64,000 bases of DNA from an uncultured Prevotella sp. (GCA_946627325.1 CAMOVK010000005.1:1-64000), one strand, 5' to 3'; numbered from the stretch's first letter, positions 18,282 to 26,765 are shown. A program made the numbers and translations. The notes: generated from the sequence alone by a model not told the origin.

Positions 18282-19673
18282 ATGGAAATTTTTCTTATAA
18301 AACTTTTGCAGTTCCTTCTTGCCATTTCTCTGCTCGTGTTACTTCACGAGGGAGGACATTTTTTCTTCTCAAAGCTCTTCGGGGTGCGAGTTGAAAAGTT
18401 CTATATGTTTTTCGACCCAAGCATTTGGAAGTGGGACGGCAGTATCTTTAAGTGGAAACCCAAGAAGAGCGATACCACCTATGGTATTGGTTGGCTGCCA
18501 CTCGGTGGTTACTGCAAGATTTCGGGAATGATTGATGAGAGTTTCGATACCGAGCAGATGAAGCAGCCCGTACAGCCGTGGGAGTTTCGTTCCAAACCTG
18601 CTTGGCAGCGACTTCTTATTATGATAGGCGGTGTGCTGGTGAATTTCCTTTTGGCTTTATTTATTTATGCCATGGTGCTTTTCACGTGGGGCGATACTTA
18701 TTTGTCGCCGAACGACATGACTATGGGTATGAAATTCAACGACGAGGCAAAGGCTTTGGGTTTCAAGGATGGCGATATTCTTGTAGGAACTGACAAGAAA
18801 ACGTTTGAGAAATTCGACGTTGACGTCTATCGCGACATGACAAAAGCCAACCAAATCATTGTTCTTCGCGATGGCGCACAAGTTGCTATACCTGTCTCTG
18901 AGCCTCTCAGTCTGCTGGAAATGCTCAAGACACAGCCTGCTTTCGCACGCCCATTCGTGCCTTCTGAAATAGATAGTGTGATGGCTGGAACACCCGCTTC
19001 GGAACTCGGATTGAAAAAAGGTGACCATATAGTTGCTCTCAATGATAAGGAAATCGACTCGTGGAATAGTTTCGACTACGAGATGAGCCGACTCCAAGAC
19101 GCTATGACAGGAGCTAAGACTGCTGCCGACTCGTTGAGCATTCGCACGGTGACGCTGGCTTATCAGCATGGAGACAAAGGAGAAACCGACACTGTGGCTG
19201 TTCAACTTACAGAGGACCTTCGATTGGGAATCATCAAGACGACGTTGATGAACTACTACAAGGAAACGCATCGTGAGTATGGATTCTTCGAGAGTTTGCC
19301 TGCCGGAATAGGCTACGGATGGAACGTGTTGCGTGGATATGTAGGCGACTTGAAATATCTCTTCACGTCGGACGGAGCAAAGTCGCTCGGTGGTTTTGGC
19401 GCTATCGGCAGCCTTTTCCCTGCACAATGGGACTGGCAGATGTTCTGGCTCATGACTGCTTTCCTGTCGATTGTCCTTGCGTTTATGAACATACTGCCCA
19501 TACCGGCACTCGATGGCGGACACGTTTTGTTCCTACTCTATGAGATGATAACAGGCAAAACACCGAGCGAGAAGTTTATGATTGCAGCCGAATATGTTGG
19601 CTTCGGGCTGATTATCCTGCTGATGTTAGTAGCCAATCTAAACGACGTATTGCGCTGGTTAGGATACATGTAA
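18282..19673 (+). CDS. rseP: Site-2 protease, RseP family (M50)
   Basis: A 463-residue inner-membrane zinc metalloprotease. The HExxH motif is His22-Glu23-Gly-Gly-His26 in the first transmembrane segment, and the distal NILPIPALDGGH (LDG) motif is near 408-419. Two PDZ-like regions lie between (near 150-200 and 250-300). In E. coli RseP cuts the anti-sigma factor RseA; substrates in Bacteroidetes are not known from this sequence. It is the last gene of the tsaB-to-rseP series. Confidence 0.95.
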   Translation: MEIFLIKLLQFLLAISLLVLLHEGGHFFFSKLFGVRVEKFYMFFDPSIWKWDGSIFKWKPKKSDTTYGIGWLPLGGYCKISGMIDESFDTEQMKQPVQPWEFRSKPAWQRLLIMIGGVLVNFLLALFIYAMVLFTWGDTYLSPNDMTMGMKFNDEAKALGFKDGDILVGTDKKTFEKFDVDVYRDMTKANQIIVLRDGAQVAIPVSEPLSLLEMLKTQPAFARPFVPSEIDSVMAGTPASELGLKKGDHIVALNDKEIDSWNSFDYEMSRLQDAMTGAKTAADSLSIRTVTLAYQHGDKGETDTVAVQLTEDLRLGIIKTTLMNYYKETHREYGFFESLPAGIGYGWNVLRGYVGDLKYLFTSDGAKSLGGFGAIGSLFPAQWDWQMFWLMTAFLSIVLAFMNILPIPALDGGHVLFLLYEMITGKTPSEKFMIAAEYVGFGLIILLMLVANLNDVLRWLGYM

Positions 19674-19742
19674 ACGTGAATTTTGTCAAAGGAATTCGTA
19701 ATTTAACCCCTTCATACGTAGCGACAAACTCGCCAACTCGAA

Positions 19743-19850
19743 TAATTTTGCGAAATGAGGCACTTTTTAGTGTGCAATACCAAAAGGCTGACTGCCAACA
19801 ATATAAGGCGGAAAAACGATGAGTTGTGCAGGAAAAAGTCAGCTTTTTAC
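19743..19850 (+). ncRNA. Candidate small RNA transcription unit
   Basis: A perfect -7 box (TAATTTTG, 19743-19750) is followed by a small hairpin (GCACT...AGTG, near 19760-19775). A larger stem follows: AAAGGCTGACT at 19783-19793 with AGTCAGCTTTT at 19837-19847, 11 pairs with one G-U, running into a T-tract. This is the layout of a promoter plus terminator giving an RNA of about 95 nt. The -33 box is missing and no known family is recognised, so it is a candidate only. Confidence 0.3.
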
Positions 19851-19919
19851 AGCCAAAAAGACGTGTTTTTCACGCGAATAAAGGCTAATTTCGAGTAGAA
19901 AAAGATAACTATTCAGTGT

Positions 19920-19980
19920 GAAAAGATATGCTTTCCAATTCGAAAAGCATATCTTTCCGAATTGGAAAGTATAGACAACG
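19920..19980. repeat. Palindrome array 2: three 17-bp units, 22-bp period
   Basis: Units start at 19920, 19942 and 19964 with cores ATATG, CATAT and TATAG and spacers AATTC and GAATT. The third unit has lost its right arm (ACAAC instead of CTTTCC). The array lies between convergent rseP and the CoA-transferase gene. Confidence 0.85.
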
Positions 19981-19994
19981 AAGGTGAAAAGATA

Positions 19995-20031
19995 AAAAAT
20001 CGGCTAATAACAAATTTATTAGCCGATTTTT
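19995..20031. terminator. Bidirectional intrinsic terminator
   Basis: A 16-bp perfect stem (AAAAATCGGCTAATAA with TTATTAGCCGATTTTT) closes on a 5-nt loop, with A and T runs at both ends. It can terminate the minus-strand CoA-transferase transcript and plus-strand RNA coming from rseP. Confidence 0.9.
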
Positions 20032-20080
20032 CGTTTGTGTCTATTGTATAAATTTTTCGTAATTTCCGAATAACGTAATT

Positions 20081-21586
20081 CTATTTAACGTATTCTGCGA
20101 AGTCGGTCAGTCTCATGTCGCCTTTGCGTGCGAGAGTGTCGTGCAGCGCGAAAGCAGCAGGCAAGTTGTGCTTTGTGTGTCCGCCCTTGGCAATCTTCAG
20201 ATAGTCCCAAAGGAGTTGTTTATAGTCGGGGTGAGCACAGTTTTCGATGATAAGTTCTGCTCTCTGTGCTGGTGTCTTTGCGCGTAGGTCTGCTACTCCT
20301 TGCTCGGTTACGATTACGTTTACGTCGTGCTCCGAGTGGTCTTGGTGAGATACGAATGGTACTATCGACGAGATAAGACCGCCTTTAGCCGTAGAAGCAC
20401 ATGTAAATATAGATATGTAGGCATTGCGCTCGAAGTCGCCAGAACCACCAATACCATTCATCATCTTTGTTCCAGATATGTGGGTAGAGTTAGCGTTGCC
20501 GTAAATATCAACCTCAATGGCTGTGTTGATGGCAATAACACCAAGACGGCGGATAACCTCAGGACTGTTGCTTATCTCTTGCGGACGTATGGTCAGGTGG
20601 TCTTTGAAGTGGTTGATATGGTCGTAAACCTGCATCAAACACTCGTTCGACACACTCAGCGAACAGGTAGAACCATTTTTAACACGTCCTTCGAGCATCA
20701 TCTCGATAACGGCATCCTGAATTACTTCGGTGTAAACATTGAAATCAGGCACGTTCTTATCCTTGCCCAGCGCACCGAGAATAGCGTTGGCTGTTGAACC
20801 TACACCACTCTGTAAAGGCAGGAACGATGAAGGAATAACACCGCGGTGCATATCGTTAACGAGGAATTCAGCCACGAGATGTCCGATAGTGTCTGTAACA
20901 GGGTCGCTATCTTTGAAGCCGCGAGCCTCGTCGGGGATGTTGCACTCAACAACACCAACAATCTTCTCGCGAGGAATCTCTACGTATGGCTTGCCAATAC
21001 GGTCACCTACATTAACGATAGGAATTGGCTGACGGAGTGGAGGATCAGCAGGTTCATATACGTCGTGGATGAGTTTAGAGTTCGGACTGTGGAACGTGTT
21101 GTGTTCTATAATCACACGCTTAGCCAAGCGGGCTGCTGTGGGAGCAATACCGCCAGCGGCTGTCAGGTAAGCCTTGCAGGTGGTTTCGCCCTCTTCAAGG
21201 TCGCTAACCTCAATGATAGCCCAATCAACCTCACCCATGAAACCATAACGCAACTCTTGCGCCATGTGGCTCAAATGGAGGTCGTTGTAGCAAACCGCAC
21301 CAGCATTGACAGCCTTGCGGAAGTCGCCGTTGGTAGTGTAGGGTGCGCGATACTTGATAGCATCGGCAAGCGTAAGTACGCCATCGGTACTCTGACCTGT
21401 GCTCGCACCTGTGAAAAGTCCTACCTTGAAAGGACGGCCAGCTGCGTGCTCTGACTCAGCTATCTTAGCCAATTCTTTTGTAACTGCTTTAGGAGAACCA
21501 GCAGGAGTGAAACCACTCATGGCGATGTTCTCATCATTCTTAATCAATGCGGCGGCTTCGGCAGCCGTCATTCTGTTGTATGCCAT
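20081..21586 (-). CDS. Acetyl-CoA hydrolase/CoA-transferase family protein (probable succinate or propionate CoA-transferase)
   Basis: A 501-residue class I CoA-transferase of the AarC/Cat1/ScpC group. The segment VYTEVIQDAVIEMM (near 280) carries the likely catalytic glutamate. The C-terminal GGSGDFERNAYISIF and VTEQGVADLR blocks are typical. These enzymes move CoA between acetate, succinate and propionate; in Bacteroidales this closes the succinate-propionate fermentation. Donor and acceptor cannot be fixed from sequence. Codon use is balanced, as expected for a highly expressed gene. It is divergent from ptb-buk, which suggests a shared fermentation role. Confidence 0.9.
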   Translation of the reverse strand: MAYNRMTAAEAAALIKNDENIAMSGFTPAGSPKAVTKELAKIAESEHAAGRPFKVGLFTGASTGQSTDGVLTLADAIKYRAPYTTNGDFRKAVNAGAVCYNDLHLSHMAQELRYGFMGEVDWAIIEVSDLEEGETTCKAYLTAAGGIAPTAARLAKRVIIEHNTFHSPNSKLIHDVYEPADPPLRQPIPIVNVGDRIGKPYVEIPREKIVGVVECNIPDEARGFKDSDPVTDTIGHLVAEFLVNDMHRGVIPSSFLPLQSGVGSTANAILGALGKDKNVPDFNVYTEVIQDAVIEMMLEGRVKNGSTCSLSVSNECLMQVYDHINHFKDHLTIRPQEISNSPEVIRRLGVIAINTAIEVDIYGNANSTHISGTKMMNGIGGSGDFERNAYISIFTCASTAKGGLISSIVPFVSHQDHSEHDVNVIVTEQGVADLRAKTPAQRAELIIENCAHPDYKQLLWDYLKIAKGGHTKHNLPAAFALHDTLARKGDMRLTDFAEYVK

Positions 21587-21645
21587 AATGGATAATTTAT
21601 AATGTTATTGTTGTTAATTTGTTGTTTCAAAGTGATTTGCGAGCG

Positions 21646-21678
21646 CAAAAGTAAGAAAAAATCAAAAAGCAGTCAAAA
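21646..21678 (-). promoter_or_regulatory. CoA-transferase promoter (TTTTG, 20 nt, TACTTTTG)
   Basis: Read on the minus strand, TTTTG (21674-21678) is followed after 20 nt by TACTTTTG (21646-21653). The ATG is at 21586, giving a leader of about 55 nt. Confidence 0.75.
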
Positions 21679-21748
21679 GATTTTACTCATAATTAGAAAA
21701 AGAAGTGTTGTTTTTCAAAACAAATATGCTAATCCGCATAAATAAGTA

Positions 21749-21841
21749 CCGATGAAACCGATGAAAATCGAAAGGTTGTTAGGAGGTAAATACGATTTTA
21801 TTAACATCGAAACTGAGAAAAATAGCGCCGATGAAATCGGC
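21749..21841. promoter_or_regulatory. CCGATGAAA repeat cluster with a small palindrome
   Basis: The 9-mer CCGATGAAA occurs in tandem at 21749 and 21758 and again at 21828. The third copy is embedded in a perfect inverted repeat, GCCGAT-GAA-ATCGGC (21827-21841). Its position between two divergent fermentation promoters suggests a regulator site, but this is inference. Confidence 0.35.
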
Positions 21842-21931
21842 AATTTTCGATGATTTGGACAAAATCTCCATCACCACTTTTTTAAGAATTTTGGCAATTT
21901 GTTTTAATTGAAAAGAATAAAATGAAAAAAG

Positions 21932-21963
21932 TTTGCCAGCATAGTAAACACAAATTACCTTTG
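21932..21963 (+). promoter_or_regulatory. Strong promoter upstream of the ptb leader (TTTG, 20 nt, TACCTTTG)
   Basis: TTTG at 21932-21935 and TACCTTTG at 21956-21963. The predicted RNA starts near 21970 and meets a terminator-like hairpin at 22060-22090, well before ptb at 22250. Confidence 0.75.
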
Positions 21964-21969
21964 CACCGC

Positions 21970-22097
21970 AATTAAGAACAAAGTAAAAAAATAAAGTAAA
22001 ATAATTTCTTCATAATAAAATCGTTTCATAAGTTTATAAATCTTCAACTATGAGAACACAAAAGGCCTGCTTGCGAAAAGTCGGCCTTTTATTTTGA
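21970..22097 (+). ncRNA. Candidate leader RNA or small RNA with terminator and mini-ORF
   Basis: The RNA predicted from the promoter at 21932-21963 ends at a hairpin with arms AAAAGGCC (22060-22067) and GGCCTTTT (22083-22090), followed by ATTTTG. A 15-codon frame (22050-22097, MRTQKACLRKVGLLF) spans the whole hairpin, so a translating ribosome would disrupt it. This fits either a short regulatory RNA or a translation-controlled attenuator of ptb-buk. No known RNA family is recognised. Confidence 0.4.
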
Positions 22098-22156
22098 AAA
22101 AAAACTTAACGAAATCTTAGTCTGAACAAACGAAAACGGAAAAAGCAGAAACTTTT

Positions 22157-22184
22157 TTGCACATTTTTAATATAAAGTGTGCAA
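22157..22184. promoter_or_regulatory. Inverted repeat over the ptb -33 region (possible operator)
   Basis: TTGCACA (22157-22163) and TGTGCAA (22178-22184) are perfect complements separated by 14 nt. The right arm occupies the position where the -33 element of the ptb-proximal promoter (TAATTTTG at 22203-22210) should lie, so a bound regulator could block or recruit polymerase. Confidence 0.45.
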
Positions 22185-22202
22185 TTACTGAAATAAATAA
22201 AT

Positions 22203-22210
22203 TAATTTTG
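22203..22210 (+). promoter_or_regulatory. ptb-proximal -7 element (TAATTTTG)
   Basis: A perfect TAnnTTTG followed by CACG, 40 bp before the ptb ATG. It has no TTTG -33 box; that position is taken by the inverted-repeat arm. Confidence 0.6.
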
Positions 22211-22249
22211 CACGCAAAATTGAAAAATAAAATATAATAATCACACATT

Positions 22250-23155
22250 ATGGAACCAATAAAAAATTTCGAAGAACTACTCTCTCACCTCTCCTCTAAA
22301 GGGGAGAAAAAACGCGTAGCCGTAGTCTGCGCAACAGATGCATCAACACAATATGCCGTAGGTAAAGCCCTCGAAGGAGGATTTATCACTGCAATCTTCG
22401 TTGGCGGGCGTGCCGAAATAGAAGCTAATGCAGAACTGATGGCTATGAAAGACAATTTCTCAATCATCGATGCTACCGATGCCGACGACGCAGCAGCAAA
22501 GGCCGTCGCTCTCGTACGCGAAGAAAAGGCTGACGTACTGATGAAGGGACTTATCAATACCGACAACATGCTGCGTGCAGTATTGAACAAAGAAACAGGT
22601 ATTCTTCCAAAAGGACGAGTGCTTACACATATCGCCTGCGGACAAATACCAACCTACAACAAACTCTTGTTCTTTACAGATGCCGCAGTAATTCCATATC
22701 CAACTCACGAACAACGCATCGAACAGGTACGCTACGTCGCTGACATGGCACGCTCTTTTGGAGTTGAAGAACCAAGAATAGCACTCATCCATAGTTCGGA
22801 AAAAATACAGGAAAAGCACTTCCCATTTACCGCCGGATACCCAGAAATCATCGAAAAGGCTAAGAATGGAGAATTTGGTAAATGTATCGTTGACGGACCA
22901 ACAGACTTGAAATGTGCCTGCAACGCTGAAGCTCTCAAGAAGAAAGGACTCACATCGCCAATCAATGGTGAGGCTGACGCGCTTATCTTCCCAGATATCG
23001 AGGCAGGAAACGCATTCTATAAGGCTGTGACATGCTTCTGCCACGCTGATATGGCAGCAACATTGAGAGGTCCGCTCGTACCTGTTGTGCTGACTTCAAG
23101 AGGCGATAGCAAGCAATCGAAACTTTATAGTCTCGCACTTGCAGTGATGAGCTAA
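22250..23155 (+). CDS. ptb: Phosphate butyryltransferase family protein
   Basis: A 301-residue phosphate acyltransferase (PTA_PTB family) that exchanges CoA of an acyl-CoA for phosphate. Family blocks are present: VLMKGLINTDNMLRAVLNKETG (near 93-114), YPTHEQRIEQVRYVADMARSFG, and the C-terminal ADALIFPDIEAGNAFYKA. Together with the next gene it forms an acyl-CoA to acyl phosphate to acid module that yields ATP. The substrate may be butyryl-CoA or branched isobutyryl/isovaleryl-CoA; sequence alone does not tell. It is followed by buk after 72 bp. Confidence 0.9.
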   Translation: MEPIKNFEELLSHLSSKGEKKRVAVVCATDASTQYAVGKALEGGFITAIFVGGRAEIEANAELMAMKDNFSIIDATDADDAAAKAVALVREEKADVLMKGLINTDNMLRAVLNKETGILPKGRVLTHIACGQIPTYNKLLFFTDAAVIPYPTHEQRIEQVRYVADMARSFGVEEPRIALIHSSEKIQEKHFPFTAGYPEIIEKAKNGEFGKCIVDGPTDLKCACNAEALKKKGLTSPINGEADALIFPDIEAGNAFYKAVTCFCHADMAATLRGPLVPVVLTSRGDSKQSKLYSLALAVMS

Positions 23156-23227
23156 TAAACACGATGTAAAGAATACTACAACGAATAACTAAAAAACATA
23201 ATAACCAAATCAGAACAAAACACAACA

Positions 23228-24292
23228 ATGAAGATCTTAGTAATCAACCCTGGCTCGACTTCAACAAAGATTGCTGTCTTTGAAGACGAAAAGCAAATTT
23301 TCAAACACAGCATCTCTCACTCTTTGGAGGAGTTGGCTGACTATAAAACAGTTATCGATCAGTTAGATTTCCGTCGTCAACTCGTGCTCGATGAAATAGC
23401 AAAAGCAGGTCTGTCACTCGACTTTGCAGCAGTTATCGGACGTGGAGGATTGCTCAAACCACTCGAAGGAGGAACCTACGAAGTAAATGAACTGATGAAA
23501 CAAGACATCCGAACATCGACACATTCACATGCCAGCGACCTCGGATGCCTCATCGCCAGCGACATAGCAGCAACAATCGACGGATGCAGAAGTTTTATAG
23601 CAGACCCAGTAGTCGTTGACGAATTGTGTGACGAAGCACGCATTAGCGGCTCGCCACTAATGCCACGAATAAGCATTTGGCACGCACTAAACCAAAAAGC
23701 AATGGCAAGAAGATTTGCTAAAGACAATGGAAAACGTTACGAAGATCTTAACCTCATTGTTTGCCACCTCGGTGGAGGAATATCTGTAGCAGCACATAAA
23801 GAAGGACGATGCATAGATGTAAACAATGCACTCGACGGAGAAGGACCAATGGCGCCAGAACGCGCCGGAACACTTCCTGCTGCAGACCTCGTGCGTTTGT
23901 GTTTCAGCGGAAAGTACGACATGAAGAAAGTCCTTTCGTTTATATCAGGAAAAGAGTCGGGAATGTCGGCACACCTCGGAACAAACGATATGAGAGAAGT
24001 GGAAAACAGAGTCAATGCTGGTGATGAAAAGGCAAAGAAAATAGTTGACGCAATGATTTATCACGTTGCAAAGAGCATTGCTGCACAAGGAGCAGTGTTC
24101 TGCGGAAAGGTTGACGGAATCATTATAACAGGTGGTATTGCTCACTGGAAATACATTGCAGAGGAGCTAACCAAGCGCGTAAGTTACCTCGCACCAGTAC
24201 ACATTTACGCTGGTGAAGACGAACTCGAAGCACTCGCTCTAAACGCATTAGCGGTACTCCACGGAGAGCAAACAGCTAAAGAATATAAATAA
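23228..24292 (+). CDS. buk: Butyrate kinase
   Basis: A 354-residue ASKHA-superfamily acid kinase. The N-terminal phosphate-binding strand ILVINPGSTSTKIAVF and the block LIVCHLGGGISVAAHKEGRCIDVNNALDGEGPM are characteristic of Buk rather than the longer AckA (about 400 residues). It makes ATP from butyryl (or branched acyl) phosphate. It ends 25 bp before a strong bidirectional terminator. Confidence 0.93.
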   Translation: MKILVINPGSTSTKIAVFEDEKQIFKHSISHSLEELADYKTVIDQLDFRRQLVLDEIAKAGLSLDFAAVIGRGGLLKPLEGGTYEVNELMKQDIRTSTHSHASDLGCLIASDIAATIDGCRSFIADPVVVDELCDEARISGSPLMPRISIWHALNQKAMARRFAKDNGKRYEDLNLIVCHLGGGISVAAHKEGRCIDVNNALDGEGPMAPERAGTLPAADLVRLCFSGKYDMKKVLSFISGKESGMSAHLGTNDMREVENRVNAGDEKAKKIVDAMIYHVAKSIAAQGAVFCGKVDGIIITGGIAHWKYIAEELTKRVSYLAPVHIYAGEDELEALALNALAVLHGEQTAKEYK

Positions 24293-24316
24293 TTCTTGAC
24301 AGAAAGAATATAAAAC

Positions 24317-24367
24317 TGGCGGGTAAACAAGTCAAAACTAATTATTTGACAACTTGTTTACCCGCCA
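24317..24367. terminator. Bidirectional terminator after buk
   Basis: A 16-bp perfect stem (TGGCGGGTAAACAAGT with ACTTGTTTACCCGCCA) is followed by AAATTTTTAT on the plus strand and by AGTTTTAT on the minus strand. It separates convergent buk and the membrane-anchored unknown. Confidence 0.92.
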
Positions 24368-24392
24368 AATTTTTATATATTACAATAGGTAA

Positions 24393-25151
24393 TTATTCCG
24401 AATCAATCCTTGGAACAGGTTGGAGTTGCGTCTCTTCACTTACGTGTTCCGTAGTGCTTGGTTCAACATCCTTTGTCACTTCCTCTTCTTCTTCCGACTG
24501 TTCGGAGCGTCTTCGACGTGTTGGTTTATCGTCGTCGTCGTCTTTTTTGTCGGTTTCATCGATGTTTTCGTTGTGCAACATCTCGCTTATCTTGTCGCCG
24601 ACAGCATTGAAATGAGCTTCAAGTTCTTTCTCAAAAACGATAAATCCACTGCCGTTTTGTTCCACTTTTCCTATTGACAGAACATTTATGTTGCGCCTCA
24701 TCAAATCGTATCGATAAAGTCCACGCTCCGTTTCTTTGGGACCTGTGGCAGCTACAATCATGATACACGTCTCATCGCCATCGACTTTTGCAGTCAGAAT
24801 ACCACCATCGGCATGGCTGACAAGGGCTGCAACGTTGAGCTTATGAGGCTCAATCTCCTCCGTTTTGTTCTTATCTGCATCGAAAATGAAAAGCTTTCCG
24901 TTTTGCAAATAAACGAGACTATATTGTCGTTCGTTGCTTATTCGTGATACGATACGCGCATCTTCTGGCAGGTGAGCAGCCATTGTGTCGAGCAATTCGC
25001 TGAATGCCAACTCCTCTTCGGGTGTGAAACTGCGGCTGCGACGTTTCTCGTCAGACATTGATGTGGTGGCTATTACGAGTATGGCAACGACTACTGACAT
25101 TATTGCTACTGCAGTAATGACAATCTTTTTCAATCGTTTGTCGTCAATCAT
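24393..25151 (-). CDS. Membrane-anchored protein of unknown function with acidic tail
   Basis: A 252-residue protein I do not recognise. One transmembrane helix near residues 10-30 (VITAVAIMSVVVAILVIAT) follows a short basic N-terminus, so the bulk is probably periplasmic. The middle (40-190) looks like a compact beta-rich domain. The C-terminus (about 195-252) is low-complexity, with runs of Asp, Glu and Arg followed by a Thr/Glu-rich end. It lies 20 bp downstream of cysS on the same strand, so it is probably co-transcribed with it; that does not suggest a function. Confidence 0.75.
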   Translation of the reverse strand: MIDDKRLKKIVITAVAIMSVVVAILVIATTSMSDEKRRSRSFTPEEELAFSELLDTMAAHLPEDARIVSRISNERQYSLVYLQNGKLFIFDADKNKTEEIEPHKLNVAALVSHADGGILTAKVDGDETCIMIVAATGPKETERGLYRYDLMRRNINVLSIGKVEQNGSGFIVFEKELEAHFNAVGDKISEMLHNENIDETDKKDDDDDKPTRRRRSEQSEEEEEVTKDVEPSTTEHVSEETQLQPVPRIDSE

Positions 25152-25171
25152 AGGTTGTTATTTTGTTATTG

Positions 25172-26659
25172 TTATTTGTTTAATTTCCATGTAGCTCCGT
25201 CTTTTGTGTCTTTTATTTCAAATCCAGCGGCAGCCAGTTCGTCGCGTATTCGGTCGCTTGTCGTCCAGTCTTTGTTGGCTTTTGCCTTTGCTCTGAGATC
25301 GAGAACCATATCTACTACTTTTCCAAAAGCCTCTTCTCGCTCGTCGCTTCCATTGGCATGGTCGTCTTGCAATCCGAGTATATCGTTGGTAAAGAGTGTC
25401 ATTGTCGATTTTAATTCGTTGAGGTCCTTTTCGTCGATGGTCGCCTTATGGTCTATAAGTTTATTTATTATGGTGCATCCCTCAAACAGATTGACTATGA
25501 CGAGCGGTGTTGCGAAGTCGTCGTTCATGGCATCGTAGCATTTTTGTCGGAGTGAATCCACCAGTGTTTTGGTTTCTTTGTCGGTTTGTTTCGCTGGAGT
25601 TATTCTTTCTATATCTCGCAGTCCGTTCATCAATCTTTCCAATCCGCGTTCGCTCGAGGTGAGTGCTTCGTTTGAGAAGTCAACTGTTCCTCGATAGTGT
25701 GCTGATAGGATAAAGAATCGTATGGTCATCGGCGAGAATGCTTTTTCAAGTTTTTCGTGCTTTCCGGTGAAGAATTCTTCGAGTGTAATGAAGTTTCCGA
25801 GCGATTTTCCCATCTTCTTTCCGTTGATTGTGATCATGTTGTTGTGCATCCAATAGTGTACCATTTGGTCTCCTTGCGATGCCACTGCCTGTGCTATTTC
25901 ACATTCGTGATGAGGGAAAACGAGGTCCATTCCGCCTCCGTGAATATCGAAATGGTCGCCGAGATACTTACGTCCCATAGCTGTACATTCGCAATGCCAG
26001 CCTGGAAATCCGTCGCTCCATTCCGAGGGCCAGCGCATTATATGTTCTGGTTGTGCTTTCTTCCAGAGTGCAAAGTCTGCTTGATTACGCTTTTCGCCTA
26101 TTCCTTCTAGTTGTCTCGATGCATCTTTCATGTCTTCGAGGTTGCGTCCAGAGAGGATGCCGTAGTGATGTTTTTTGTTGTATGCTTCGGTGTCGAAATA
26201 GACTGATCCATTCGATTCGTATGCAAATCCGTTGTCGATTATCTGCCTTACGAGTTGTTGTTGTTCTATGATATGTCCTGTAGCGTGTGGCTCGATGCTT
26301 GGTCTGAGAACTCCGAGCATATCCATTGCCTTGTGGTATCTGTTGGTATAGAATTGTGCCACTTCCATCGGCTCGAGTTGTTCGAGTCGTGCTTTCTTTG
26401 ATATTTTGTCTTCTCCTTCGTCGGCGTCATTTTCTAAGTGTCCCACGTCGGTTATGTTTCTGACGTAACGCACTTTATATCCAATGTGTTGTAGGTATCT
26501 GAACACGATGTCGAATGTTATTGCTGGTCTTGCGTGTCCGAGATGTGGGTCTCCGTAAACTGTTGGTCCGCAGACGTACATGCCTACGTTAGGTGCGTGC
26601 AGTGGTTTGAATAGTTCCTTTTGTCGTGTGAGAGTGTTGTATATAAGCAATGGTTGCAT
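25172..26659 (-). CDS. cysS: Cysteinyl-tRNA synthetase
   Basis: A 495-residue class I synthetase that charges tRNA-Cys. The zinc-ligand Cys30 (YVCGPTVYG), HIGH-type motif HLGH at 39-42, central [10 protein letters not shown] zinc block, HHECEIAQ and KMSKS-type loop [10 protein letters not shown] (near 273) are all present. A perfect minus-strand -7 box (TAAATTTG, 26687-26694) precedes the ATG. Codons end mainly in A or C, so the plus strand is G/T-rich here. Confidence 0.98.
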   Translation of the reverse strand: MQPLLIYNTLTRQKELFKPLHAPNVGMYVCGPTVYGDPHLGHARPAITFDIVFRYLQHIGYKVRYVRNITDVGHLENDADEGEDKISKKARLEQLEPMEVAQFYTNRYHKAMDMLGVLRPSIEPHATGHIIEQQQLVRQIIDNGFAYESNGSVYFDTEAYNKKHHYGILSGRNLEDMKDASRQLEGIGEKRNQADFALWKKAQPEHIMRWPSEWSDGFPGWHCECTAMGRKYLGDHFDIHGGGMDLVFPHHECEIAQAVASQGDQMVHYWMHNNMITINGKKMGKSLGNFITLEEFFTGKHEKLEKAFSPMTIRFFILSAHYRGTVDFSNEALTSSERGLERLMNGLRDIERITPAKQTDKETKTLVDSLRQKCYDAMNDDFATPLVIVNLFEGCTIINKLIDHKATIDEKDLNELKSTMTLFTNDILGLQDDHANGSDEREEAFGKVVDMVLDLRAKAKANKDWTTSDRIRDELAAAGFEIKDTKDGATWKLNK

Positions 26660-26686
26660 GGCTATATTATTATTCGATTGTTTGGT

Positions 26687-26694
26687 GCAAATTT
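26687..26694 (-). promoter_or_regulatory. cysS promoter -7 element (TAAATTTG)
   Basis: A perfect TAnnTTTG on the minus strand, 28 bp before the ATG, with no clear -33 TTTG. It lies about 40 bp from the oppositely directed DUF4254 promoter. Confidence 0.6.
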
Positions 26695-26733
26695 ACGCTT
26701 TTTCGTTCAAAGTGGCGAAAAAAAGGCTTTTTA

Positions 26734-26765
26734 TTTTGCTCTTTGCACCTTTTACGTTACATTTG
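26734..26765 (+). promoter_or_regulatory. DUF4254-GT9 promoter (TTTTG, 19 nt, TACATTTG)
   Basis: TTTTG at 26734-26738 and TACATTTG at 26758-26765 with 19-nt spacing. This places the start of the downstream gene at ATG 26790 and excludes the longer frame opening at 26580, which would begin upstream of the promoter. Confidence 0.85.

Larger units (their letters stand above)
19674..20080. other. Convergent intergenic region after rseP
   Basis: This 407-bp stretch has no coding frame. It contains a possible small RNA unit (19743-19850), a three-unit palindrome array (19920-19980) and a bidirectional terminator (19995-20031). Confidence 0.7.
21587..22249. other. 660-bp divergent control region, CoA-transferase / ptb
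   Basis: No gene over 20 codons is supported. From left to right it holds the minus-strand CoA-transferase promoter, a CCGATGAAA repeat cluster, a strong plus-strand promoter, a 15-codon reading frame overlapping a terminator-like hairpin, an inverted repeat, and a second plus-strand -7 box just before ptb. Confidence 0.7.

Noticed and set aside
18657-19523. Minus-strand frame of 288 codons opposite rseP
   Set aside because: It is antisense to the conserved PDZ and LDG regions of RseP, with no recognisable domain.
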